Shown here piece after piece: positions 16,688-24,516 of a stretch of 35,746 nucleotides of DNA. The notes under the pieces are model-generated. The model was given only the letters and a program-made list of their open reading frames with translations. It ran no database searches and was not told the origin of the DNA. The position numbers and the translations under genes are program-made. This DNA comes from Candidatus Helarchaeota archaeon (GTDB lineage Archaea > Asgardarchaeota > Lokiarchaeia > Helarchaeales > HEL-GB-A). Each line of letters begins with the position of its first letter. Positions within the stretch are counted from its first letter, which is position 1. The DNA is taken from contig JAEOSY010000191.1 in assembly GCA_016840125.1 (NCBI GenBank), positions 1-35,746 of the forward strand, given 5' to 3'.

Positions 16688-17869
16688 ATGGCAGAGAAAC
16701 CGATAAAAAATCTTGTTATTATTGGCGCAGGTTTGATGGGACATAATGCAGCACAAATTGCGCTAATGTCTGGTTATAAAGTTACCCTGGTGGATATCAA
16801 GCAGGAATTTATAGATAAAGGGATTTCGATGATTCAAAAGGGCTTAACTAAGCTTGAAAGTAAGGGAAAATTAGGAGAAGGGATTTCTGCAAATGATCTT
16901 CTAACTGGTCTAAAAGCAAGCTTAGAACTTTCTTCTGCTGTTCGAGAAGCTGACCTCGTAATTGAAGCAGTGGTGGAAGATATGACCATTAAAAAACAGG
17001 TTTTTAAAATATGTGATGAAAATACCCCTCCTCATTGCATTTTAGCAACTAACACCTCAACCATGTCTATTACTGAAATAGCTACAGCCACAAACAGACC
17101 TGAGAATGTGTGCGGTATGCATTTCTTCAATCCCCCTATTCTTATGCGCTTAATTGAAATCATTGCTGGAGAAAAGACGTCAAAAGAAACCATGGATATC
17201 GGTGTGGTAGTTGGAAAAAGTTTAGCATGCTTGCGAGGAAAGCGGTACGTCCCCCGAGTTTTAAAAGATCGCCCTGGCTTTATTGTGAATCGATTAAATT
17301 GCCCCGTGCAAATCTACTTAAATTATGTTTGGGATACTGCTGCAGCGAAAGAGATCCCTTGGGAACAAATTGATGGTGATGCTGGCAGCATGATGCCTAT
17401 GGGACCATGTGAGCTGACCGACTATGTGGGTATCGATACAACATTCCATGGAATGAATTACTACACCAAAACACTCTCCCCTGATTTCAAACCTGGGACG
17501 GTCTTATCACAGATGATGGAAGCGGGAAACTTAGGTCGAAAGACTGGGCGGGGATTCTTCGATTGGTCCAAGGGAAGACCAAAAATTGATAAGTCGAAGC
17601 AAGCTGGGTTATTTAACGTCACAACCTCGGTTGCGATCATGTTGAACGAGGGATGTCGCCTATTAGAGGAAGGCGTAGCGAGTGGATATAAAATCATTGA
17701 TGATGCGAATATGGCGGGGATGAATACACCCGGCCCCTTTGGTCCCGGAAAGAAGGAATACATGGCATGGGTTGATCTCCTTGAATCATTAGCTGATGAA
17801 ACAGGGAAGGACTACTTACGGCCATGTGAGATGATGAAATCTGGCGGATTCTTGAAGATGCGGAAATAA
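16688..17869 (+). CDS. 3-hydroxyacyl-CoA dehydrogenase
   Basis: 393 residues from ATG. Rossmann NAD motif GAGLMG at 13-18, then NTSTMSITEI (S124), HFFNPP (H145, N148), Glu157 in EIIAG and Asn201 in RPGFIVNRL: the Ser-His-Glu-Asn set of the family, with the usual H to E spacing of 12. A second C-terminal helical domain has GPCELTDYVGID and GRKTGRGFFDW. Oxidises 3-hydroxyacyl-CoA to 3-ketoacyl-CoA in beta-oxidation, or the reverse. Six residues (RGKRYVPR region) are inserted before the DRPGF motif. ATG at 16688 is preferred over TTG at 16670 because the likely TATA (TGTAATAAAC, 16647-16656) predicts a start point between them. Works logically with the hydratase/isomerase at 13.0 kb. Confidence 0.93.
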   Translation: MAEKPIKNLVIIGAGLMGHNAAQIALMSGYKVTLVDIKQEFIDKGISMIQKGLTKLESKGKLGEGISANDLLTGLKASLELSSAVREADLVIEAVVEDMTIKKQVFKICDENTPPHCILATNTSTMSITEIATATNRPENVCGMHFFNPPILMRLIEIIAGEKTSKETMDIGVVVGKSLACLRGKRYVPRVLKDRPGFIVNRLNCPVQIYLNYVWDTAAAKEIPWEQIDGDAGSMMPMGPCELTDYVGIDTTFHGMNYYTKTLSPDFKPGTVLSQMMEAGNLGRKTGRGFFDWSKGRPKIDKSKQAGLFNVTTSVAIMLNEGCRLLEEGVASGYKIIDDANMAGMNTPGPFGPGKKEYMAWVDLLESLADETGKDYLRPCEMMKSGGFLKMRK

Positions 17870-17920
17870 CTGAGTAAAAGAGTAAGCTATATGTTCTTTA
17901 GAATAGATCTATAAACGGGT

Positions 17921-18769
17921 ATGAGATCAATGGTGATTGAGGTTAAGAACTTCCCGGACTTACTACGGTTCATAAATTCAGATTTTGAATGCGCCTATGA
18001 ATTAGTAGTGCTCTTTACAGCAATTAAATTCAAAGATGATAAAGGCTGGTTCGATAGGGAGCGGCTTGTGGATTTCTTCATGGAACTTTTTTCTATTTTA
18101 GAAAATGAGGGCGTATTCCTGGGTAAATATTGCGACCACCTTCAAGGTGGAGATCGCGAGAACGTTTTGTCATTGTTAAATGCGAAACCAATCGATACCT
18201 TGCTTAAAAGCAAGATTTTTAAAACCGCTGAACGTTTCGATTTTGAGCTATTTAAAGAGATATTTAATAATGAAGAAGTTATTCTGGTAGCAATTAAACA
18301 ACAATTGATTCAATATTTTCTAGGCAGGGGGATTGATTCTCGCCAACAAGTAGAGATGCTCTTATTCAGTTGGGAAGGAATTATGAATGACATGATTAAA
18401 ACGAATTCGTTGATGAGAATCACTGAAGGATCGTATAATAAATTCACTCTTGAATTCCTATTAAAATTCCTCTATCATTCCTACAGCCTCGGATCGTTTG
18501 AAAAACTGATAGCAGATCATCACATAAATCAAAAAGAGCTAATCGATTACTTCAACAGCCGATTACAATTTCCGATTGAGCGGGTTGGCGAAATTTCAAT
18601 TGCTGCAAGTAGCAAGCTTGGGATTGCAGAAGAGCCTGAAGTGCTGGATGATAAGGGGGCGAAAATATCCGCAGAAGAACGAGTTAAAAGTCTCACCGAC
18701 TTCTTCCATCAGATGCGAGAAGAAGGATTTGAAGAAGAGGATAGGAAGAAGAAAAAGAAAAAAAAATAG
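17921..18769 (+). CDS. Unknown soluble helical protein with poly-lysine end
   Basis: 282 residues, mostly helical with many aromatic residues (FECAYELVVLF, WFDRERLVDFFMELF); no signal peptide or membrane helix. I do not recognise a family. The last 50 residues are charged: an acidic stretch EEGFEEEDR followed by a run of seven Lys encoded by AAG/AAA, in a tract with A9 before the stop, which is prone to slippage and sequencing error. It follows the dehydrogenase by 51 nt in the same direction and may be co-transcribed. ATG at 17930 is an alternative start; a TATA-like AGCTATATG near 17883 fits either. Confidence 0.7.
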   Translation: MRSMVIEVKNFPDLLRFINSDFECAYELVVLFTAIKFKDDKGWFDRERLVDFFMELFSILENEGVFLGKYCDHLQGGDRENVLSLLNAKPIDTLLKSKIFKTAERFDFELFKEIFNNEEVILVAIKQQLIQYFLGRGIDSRQQVEMLLFSWEGIMNDMIKTNSLMRITEGSYNKFTLEFLLKFLYHSYSLGSFEKLIADHHINQKELIDYFNSRLQFPIERVGEISIAASSKLGIAEEPEVLDDKGAKISAEERVKSLTDFFHQMREEGFEEEDRKKKKKKK

Positions 18770-18794
18770 TAAGTAGTTGAGTAGATTGTAGACG

Positions 18795-18802
18795 AAAAAA
18801 AA
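18795..18802 (-). terminator. T8 terminator of surface paralogue B
   Basis: A8 on the plus strand reads as T8 on the minus strand, 18 nt after the stop of the gene at 18820-19335, in the same position relative to the gene as the T8 after its paralogue at 16064. Confidence 0.45.
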
Positions 18803-18819
18803 GGGGCGGAGGGGTTATT

Positions 18820-19335
18820 TTAGAATATCTGGACCGAAAGGACATGCGTATCGGTGCTCGCCTGAGTTAAATTGACTCCCCCAACTTTTATCCGCATCGT
18901 CACATTATGGCTGCCGGCTGAGAGATCAGTTCTGAGATATCGATAAACCACGGATTGCGTAAGAGTTGCAGCATCAATTGTTGTTACTTGAACACTAGCT
19001 TCCTCTGCAAAAGGTACTTGTACATCATCTATCACGTAAGCAAAATCGGCATAGAACACCAGAGAATCGGGAGAAGAGGGATTAAACGAGAGCTCACACG
19101 TGAAAGTGAAAAGGACTGAATCTCCAGCTTGTGTTGGGAAAAGAAAACTCATGTTATTTATGGCTTCATAAGAACCAGTAACCGTGTATCCATGACTATC
19201 CATATCTTGAACAAAATAAAAAGTATCCCTATCGGTGTCCGCTTGTGATGGAAAAAAGTATGGCAATACGAGATAGCCCAATGCCGTTCCAGCGACCAAT
19301 CCAACAACAATTCCAGCTATAAGACCTTTGTTCAT
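18820..19335 (-). CDS. Small membrane-anchored surface protein, paralogue B
   Basis: 171 residues. N-terminal membrane helix GLIAGIVVGLVAGTALGYLV, then PYFFPSQ and a beta-rich domain with LVFYADFAYVIDDVQVP, VVYRYLRTDLSAGSHNVTM and the end VLSVQIF. Paralogous to 16064-16561 over the full length, though identity in the middle is low. GGTGAT lies five bases before the ATG. The two copies are separated by the dehydrogenase and the unknown gene on the opposite strand, so they are not a simple tandem pair. Function unknown. Confidence 0.75.
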   Translation of the reverse strand: MNKGLIAGIVVGLVAGTALGYLVLPYFFPSQADTDRDTFYFVQDMDSHGYTVTGSYEAINNMSFLFPTQAGDSVLFTFTCELSFNPSSPDSLVFYADFAYVIDDVQVPFAEEASVQVTTIDAATLTQSVVYRYLRTDLSAGSHNVTMRIKVGGVNLTQASTDTHVLSVQIF

Positions 19336-19573
19336 TCTTTATCACCATATTTATTATTTTATAAAAAATGAGGAAATGAATATAGTTAAATTTATCTGTA
19401 ATTTAAGAAAATAAAGCCTTAGATTTAATGATTGGATTCCATGGCACAAATAGTAATAGAAACTGAAATTCAAACTCTTGACTTCTAACTCTTTTTCATT
19501 TAAACCTACAACTGTTTGGTCCGTTTTGAATGAAATACACAAATTAATTAGGTTTAATTTTAAATGGTTTTTT

Positions 19574-20923
19574 ATGAATGAGCAAACTGAAATTCTTATT
19601 GTTGGGGCAGGTACTGCAGGAGTCTACTTTGGATGGCTCATGGCGAAACTGGGGTATTCGGTAATAATAATAGAAAAAGACACCCGAGAAAATGTTGGAA
19701 AGAGGCTCGATATCTTTCACTTTGATAGTATTAGATTTGAGCAATTTGGAATTCCTCCGCCCGAAGAGGGTTCACCTGAACTGATAGCTATTCATGATAT
19801 AGGTTTTGCACATGCCCCAAATGGGATGAATAGGAAAACGCTCAAATACGGCTTCCATGTGATGCGCCTTACGCCTTTTTTGCATCGCCTATTCAAGCTT
19901 ACGGAATCAGAAGGCGTAGAATTCAAGTTTTCCTGTAAATTTGTTGAGTTAATCTATGAGAACCAACAAATTAAAGGATTAAAAGCTGACCAAAACGGAA
20001 AAGAAATTGAAATTCGCTCGAAATTAGTGGTAGACGCCTCAGGAATTGCCTCGGTAGTACGAACAACCTTACCCACAAATTATGGGGTTGGAAACTTTAA
20101 ACTGGCCCCGGATGATGTGCTCTATGTTATTTTGAGTTATATTAAGTGGCTCAAACCTGAAGAACCTCATCCAAGAGGATTAAATCTATGGCCTCTCCAT
20201 AAAGTTTTCTGTAATCCCTCCTACACTGAAGAGGGGGCCATTTTAGGAGTGGGCCAACCCGAATCATATGACAATGCTGAGAAAAGATTAAAGGACTTTT
20301 TTGACATCACCGAATTTCCCCCCTTTGAGATAGAAAAAATCGAACGCGGCATTACCCCATATCGGCGACCACCTTACTCTGTTGTTGGAGATGGATTTCT
20401 CTGCATTGGTGATACAGCATGTATAACCAAACCGTTCTCTGGAGAAGGTATCTCCGCCACTTGGACTTTATGTAAACTAGCTTCAGAAGTTGTTGATTCA
20501 GCCCTCCAAACCGAAAATTATCTGTCCAAAGAATTGCTCTGGGACGTGAATGTGCAGTATTTTCGAGATCAGGGTGCGAAATTTGCCGAATTATTCGCCC
20601 AACTCCCCGGTGCCGCCAATACCACCGTTAAGGAAATGGATTATTTGTTTAAACAAAACATAATTTTTAATGATGAAGATCTGCTCGACGTTAATCGGGA
20701 CTTTGAAGTTAAGCTATCCACTGGAAAGACGTTGAAAATAGTGTTCAAAATGCTCTGGGGATTGCTCACAAGAAAATTTTCCCGGAAAAATCTCTTTCGG
20801 TTACTGGGTTCGCTTTCTACTGCTGGAAAAATCCGAAAGCATTATGAAGCTTTTCCAATTGATGCTGCACAATTTGCTTCATGGGTTCAGGACGCAGAGG
20901 AATTATGGCGTGCAGTAAAATAA
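19574..20923 (+). CDS. FAD-dependent oxidoreductase, geranylgeranyl-reductase-like
   Basis: 449 residues. Dinucleotide-binding motif ILIVGAGTAG at 8-16, with Glu34 at the end of the second strand (VIIIEKD); VDASG in the middle; the FAD pyrophosphate block GDGFLCIGDTACITKPFSGEGI; and a helical C-terminal part. This order is that of the GGR / aromatic-hydroxylase group of flavoproteins. In archaea such enzymes often saturate the isoprenoid chains of membrane lipids, but the usual PxxYxWxFP motif is not seen, so halogenase- or hydroxylase-like chemistry is also possible. ATG at 19574 begins directly before the motif; the in-frame extension to 19478 has no family sense. The gene is 20 nt from a convergent decayed gene. 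Confidence 0.85.
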   Translation: MNEQTEILIVGAGTAGVYFGWLMAKLGYSVIIIEKDTRENVGKRLDIFHFDSIRFEQFGIPPPEEGSPELIAIHDIGFAHAPNGMNRKTLKYGFHVMRLTPFLHRLFKLTESEGVEFKFSCKFVELIYENQQIKGLKADQNGKEIEIRSKLVVDASGIASVVRTTLPTNYGVGNFKLAPDDVLYVILSYIKWLKPEEPHPRGLNLWPLHKVFCNPSYTEEGAILGVGQPESYDNAEKRLKDFFDITEFPPFEIEKIERGITPYRRPPYSVVGDGFLCIGDTACITKPFSGEGISATWTLCKLASEVVDSALQTENYLSKELLWDVNVQYFRDQGAKFAELFAQLPGAANTTVKEMDYLFKQNIIFNDEDLLDVNRDFEVKLSTGKTLKIVFKMLWGLLTRKFSRKNLFRLLGSLSTAGKIRKHYEAFPIDAAQFASWVQDAEELWRAVK

Positions 20924-20942
20924 ATCATTATATTTAATCTAT

Positions 20943-21230
20943 TCAAGGAGTACCGTTCTCATCTTCCCATTCCACGCGTGGACATGGTAATTCTTCGGGT
21001 TCGACGGGTTCAGGGATAGGATCTCCTGGGAGGGGCATAGGCTGGCTGGGAGCTGCCATAACATCGCCATGAATGTTCTCTTCATTATCTTCAAAGATAA
21101 TTTGCTCCGTCACACAACTTTGCCAATCTTAATCCTCAGGTAATTGTTCGTAATAGAAACCCTTCATGTTCGAGAACACCTGACCGTACATCGCGGTTAG
21201 ATACGCGTCCCTTACGTATATACCTGCCAT
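20943..21230 (-). pseudogene. Small gene interrupted by an in-frame TAA
   Basis: A 96-codon frame from ATG 21230 to TGA 20943 holds one TAA at 21129-21131 (codon 34). Before it: MAGIYVRDAYLTAMYGQVF and KGFYYEQLPED; after it: DWQSCVTEQIIFED and an acidic Pro-rich end PGDPIPEPVEPEELPCP. Codon use reads as coding on both sides. One C to T change in a CAA codon would explain the stop. A TATA-like TTATAATATAAAAA lies on the minus strand upstream. Family unknown. It could instead be a real 33-residue protein. Confidence 0.45.
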
Positions 21231-21498
21231 GGTATTTGATGAATTCATATAAGTGAATTTTTATATTATAAAAAAGAAAGGAGTTAAAATCTGCTTTAGG
21301 GTTTCGCTGAAGCCCAGATAGGAGATCCTAGGTGTAAGAGAGTCGTCTTGCCATGAAGCTTGGATTTGAAGATTATGGATGGATGGATCCGTGATTGGAT
21401 TGCCCTCTATGGCAATCCTCGTCATTAAATTAGAATAGATAGGATATAAAAAATGATTAATAAGATTTTGAAGGATATGTAATTAGATTAATTTCATT
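21231..21498. other. Non-coding stretch with hairpins and a possible small RNA
   Basis: After a TATA-like TTATATTATAAAAAAG (about 21258-21273) comes a less AT-rich part with TAGG-AGAT-CCTA and a strong hairpin at 21397-21418: GGATTGCC and GGCAATCC pair perfectly over 8 bp with loop CTCTAT. No long frame exists; a 13-codon frame MKLGFEDYGWMDP begins at 21352. A small RNA of about 140 nt or a 5' leader of the next gene are both possible; there is no T-run. Confidence 0.3.
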
Positions 21499-21517
21499 TT
21501 GGATTTGAGGATTATGG
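21360..21517 (+). repeat. Imperfect 19-bp direct repeat at a gene start
   Basis: TTGGATTTGAAGATTATGG (21360-21378) and TTGGATTTGAGGATTATGG (21499-21517) differ at one base. The second copy contains the GAGG and ATG that start the 4Fe-4S protein gene, so the first looks like a duplicated translation-start segment. Confidence 0.5.
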
Positions 21518-22599
21518 CAACCAAGACCGTAACCGCTTTAAATAAGCAGATTGAAGAATTTTTGAAGAATCGAGGAGCTATACAAGTAGGGTTTGCCACG
21601 CTTGATACTCTAGCAGGTGGACCTCCTTCGACTGATATCACCTACTTACTCCCCGAAGCCCGTTCGGCAATTAGCTTTGCGCTTCCGCTCGATCGTGAAA
21701 TTATACGCAACTTTCTCGCAAAAAAGGAGTGGTTTAAAGCCGAAGTCGATGACCAAGCTGTGAATAAGAAATCTTCGGAACTCGGTCATGAATTAGCGAA
21801 ATGGCTGGAGGAGAAAGGCTATAAAGCAGCTGCTTCAAAAAAGAATAATGAAGTATATCGGACTGAAGTGAAAGGCTGGAAAAAATATATGTACCCAGAT
21901 CTTTCTCATCGGTATATAGCTATCCGAGCGGGCGTTGGATCCTTCGGCTGGAGTGGAAATGTAGGAATCAAAGATTGGGGAACCGCCATAATCTTAAACA
22001 CGGTAGTAACGAATGCTGAGCTATCTCCGACAGATCCAATCCCTGCAGAGGAAAGTTTCTGTAATTCATGCAAAAGATGCACCCTCAGTTGTACCGCACA
22101 ATTTTTTGATGCAAAAACGGTACAAGAGATTACGATGGGGGGTCAGACGTTCAGCTATAGCAAACGGCATAGTCTGTATCGCTGCCAGCTCGTCTGCGGA
22201 GGTTTCAGCGGAGTTCATAGGAGTAAAAAGTGGTCCACATGGAGTCCAGGGCGGTTTGAGATTCCAGAGGGAGATGACGAAAACGCTTTAATAAAGGTCC
22301 TTGCAGATGCTGTTTTAAAATATACTAAATGGCCGAAAAGGGAGCCAGCTGGCGGTTTCACTAACCCTGTATCACCTACAATAAAGTTAAGGATGACTTG
22401 TGGCATGTGTCAAAAGATCTGCTGGGGAAATGATGCGGAAACAAAGAAAAACTACGAATTATTAATCAATTCGGGTTGTGTGGTACAAAAACCTGACGGA
22501 GAAATTCTTGTCCTTCCCCCTGATGAAGCTCAACGAGTCTTCGATGAGTTCCCTCGAAAGCATAAGAAATTATATACGAAACTTAAGAAGCCAAATTAG
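21514..22599 (+). CDS. Double-cluster 4Fe-4S protein related to QueG / reductive-dehalogenase domain
   Basis: 361 residues from ATG. The N-terminal half (LPEARSAISFALPL, HRYIAIRAGVGSFGWSGNVGI) resembles epoxyqueuosine reductase and reductive dehalogenases. Two 4Fe-4S clusters are predicted from CNSCKRCTLSC (C183, C186, C189, C193) and CGMCQKIC (C296, C299, C303), with C224 and C228 able to complete the set. It lacks a Tat signal and the C-terminal HEAT part of QueG, and has an insert between the clusters (residues 195-290). A corrinoid-dependent reductase is possible, but I see no certain corrinoid contact. GAGG directly precedes the ATG. A diverged copy of its C-terminus lies 5 kb downstream at 27743-27904. 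Confidence 0.82.
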   Translation: MATKTVTALNKQIEEFLKNRGAIQVGFATLDTLAGGPPSTDITYLLPEARSAISFALPLDREIIRNFLAKKEWFKAEVDDQAVNKKSSELGHELAKWLEEKGYKAAASKKNNEVYRTEVKGWKKYMYPDLSHRYIAIRAGVGSFGWSGNVGIKDWGTAIILNTVVTNAELSPTDPIPAEESFCNSCKRCTLSCTAQFFDAKTVQEITMGGQTFSYSKRHSLYRCQLVCGGFSGVHRSKKWSTWSPGRFEIPEGDDENALIKVLADAVLKYTKWPKREPAGGFTNPVSPTIKLRMTCGMCQKICWGNDAETKKNYELLINSGCVVQKPDGEILVLPPDEAQRVFDEFPRKHKKLYTKLKKPN

Positions 22600-22662
22600 C
22601 ACACCATTTCTAAATTATAGCTTAATACTAGCTATATCTACTACCCAACATTCCCTCTTTAG

Positions 22663-22707
22663 TTTAAGATGTGACAAATCAGCTTACTTTAAGATGTAAA
22701 AAATCAG
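22663..22707 (+). repeat. Two 20-bp direct repeats upstream of the giant surface gene
   Basis: TTTAAGATGTGACAAATCAG (22663-22682) and TTTAAGATGTAAAAAATCAG (22688-22707) match at 18 of 20 bases and start 25 bp apart. They lie just upstream of a TATA-like TTTATAATTG near 22717 and about 75 bp before the start codon, where a regulator could bind. Confidence 0.5.
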
Positions 22708-22779
22708 TCCAGATTAATTTATAATTGAATTTTATGAGATCATCTATCAGACTAAGAATTCTTAGAAGGGTATTACAAT

Positions 22780-24516
22780 ATGAAATCTAAAACTAAACTA
22801 CTAGTATTCTTTTCAATTTCACTAATTCTAATATTACCAATGGTATGCTTAAGTACTCAAATCGATTTTAACAATAAGAATACCGCCTTTTTTACAGAGC
22901 ATCCAGTTATTAATAGTTTATTTTCAGCCAATGGAACGGCGATTTGCACGGAAAGCGGTCATCAGACATCCACGGGGATTTGTAGTGATGGATCTGGAGG
23001 GGCAATTATCGCGTGGGCGGATGATAGGGGCTCCTCACGAGATATTTATGCACAACGGATTGATTCTGCTGGCAATGTGCGGTGGACCGCAGGTGGAGTT
23101 GCGATCTGTACAGCTTCCAATGCGCAAGAATCGCCACAGATTGTGAGCGATGGGACGGGTGGTGCAATTATTACTTGGCAAGACAAACGTGTTGATCCTA
23201 TGGGTGATGCATACGCTCAACGGATCAACGCAACAGGAGTGCCTCAATGGACTTCCGATGGAGTTGTAGTTTGCACTGCAAGCTATAATCAACAAGATAT
23301 TCGGATCTGCAGTGATGGGGCAGGTGGCGCGATCATTACTTGGAGAGATCTGCGAACTATGGTTGATCTTTGGCTTTACGCCCAACGAATTAATAACCTG
23401 GGGGCACCCCAATGGACGGCAAATGGATTGCAGATATCTACGATAGATTTGGATTCTGGATCGTATAGGATAGAAAGTGATGGGAGTGGGGGCGCTATCA
23501 TAACTTTTATTCATTACACCGCCTTTGAAACCTGGAATGATATTTACGCGCAGCGGATTAATGCGGCGGGCGCACCCCAATGGACCGCAACTGGAGTCGC
23601 AGTCTGCACCGCCACTGGCAATCAAGCAGACCCCCACATCTGCAGCGACGGATCAGGCGGTGCGATTATTACATGGCAAGACCCGCGCAGTGGGACGGAC
23701 CTTTACGCCCAGCGGATTAATGCGGCAGGCACACCGCAATGGACAGGAAATGGGACTGCGATCTGTACGGCAGCTAACACTCAGCTAACCCCTCGAATCT
23801 GCAGTGACGATGCGGGGGGTGCCATTATTACCTGGCGGGATCAGCGCATCGGGAATGATATATATGCCCAACGGGTCACTGCAGCAGGCGCGCCTCAATG
23901 GACTATCGATGGAGTCGAAGTCTGTACGGCTGATGACGATCAAGTAGCCCCTCAAATCTGTAGCGACGATAATTCGGGTGCTTATATTGCTTGGACCGAT
24001 CATCGTAATGGTGCTAACAATGATGTATATGCCCAGTGGATCGATGCGGGAGGCAGTGCAAAATGGCGTGCCAACGGAAGCGCGGTCAGCACTGCGAATA
24101 GCAATCAGCAGAGTCCTGTACTTTGCTACGATGGGATAAATGGTGCCTTTATAGCATGGATCGATTATCGCGATGGTTCTTGGGACATCTATGCAACTGC
24201 TGCCAAAACTTGGTATGTTCAGGTCGATTCCATTGCTCACGGATCTCAGATTGGGTCTTTTTACCCGTACTCACTATACTTTTCCGATACTGGCTATCAT
24301 CAAATCAGTTCCGCTGATGTTGGAGGTCATGAGACGGTCACGGTTGTGTACCGCTATGAATTCCCGGAGCTAATCCCCTATTTCATTCAAAATATGACAA
24401 TAGATTATACATACAACACAACTGCTTCATCGGCTCTCCAAATACAATTAGAAATTTACAATGTAACCAGTGGATCTTGGGATCTTGTATTTAATGAGTC
24501 GAGAACGGGTCCATAA
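22780..24516 (+). CDS. Giant surface protein, N-terminal part (split by in-frame TAA)
   Basis: 578 residues up to the TAA at 24514. A signal peptide (LLVFFSISLILILPMVCLST) is followed by eight repeats of about 48 residues, roughly residues 48-475, with consensus CTA-x-NQ-x-PQICSDGSGGAIITW, then D-R, DIYAQRINAAGAPQWT. This suits an eight-bladed beta-propeller. From about 480 a jelly-roll-like domain begins (PYSLYFSDTGYHQISSADVG) that is cut by the stop in its middle: the same frame resumes after the TAA and completes it. If the TAA is real, a secreted propeller without membrane anchor would result. If it is an error, one protein of about 1640 residues runs from 22780 to 27711. Confidence 0.75.
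   Translation: MKSKTKLLVFFSISLILILPMVCLSTQIDFNNKNTAFFTEHPVINSLFSANGTAICTESGHQTSTGICSDGSGGAIIAWADDRGSSRDIYAQRIDSAGNVRWTAGGVAICTASNAQESPQIVSDGTGGAIITWQDKRVDPMGDAYAQRINATGVPQWTSDGVVVCTASYNQQDIRICSDGAGGAIITWRDLRTMVDLWLYAQRINNLGAPQWTANGLQISTIDLDSGSYRIESDGSGGAIITFIHYTAFETWNDIYAQRINAAGAPQWTATGVAVCTATGNQADPHICSDGSGGAIITWQDPRSGTDLYAQRINAAGTPQWTGNGTAICTAANTQLTPRICSDDAGGAIITWRDQRIGNDIYAQRVTAAGAPQWTIDGVEVCTADDDQVAPQICSDDNSGAYIAWTDHRNGANNDVYAQWIDAGGSAKWRANGSAVSTANSNQQSPVLCYDGINGAFIAWIDYRDGSWDIYATAAKTWYVQVDSIAHGSQIGSFYPYSLYFSDTGYHQISSADVGGHETVTVVYRYEFPELIPYFIQNMTIDYTYNTTASSALQIQLEIYNVTSGSWDLVFNESRTGP
22921..24205 (+). repeat. Eight tandem protein-coding repeats (propeller blades)
   Basis: About 145-155 bp per unit. 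Units 2, 3, 5 and 6 are most alike (AICTA...ICSDGSGGAIITW..DIYAQRI..AGAPQWT); units 1, 4, 7 and 8 are more diverged, as is usual for edge blades. Confidence 0.75.

Noticed and set aside
23035..23637. 200-codon minus-strand frame across the propeller repeats
   Set aside because: Mirror of the repeats in the plus-strand gene, which has a signal peptide and sensible domains.
24514..24516. Recoding of TAA to an amino acid
   Set aside because: Many genes in the window end in TAA at proper family lengths, so TAA is a normal stop; decay or error is simpler.
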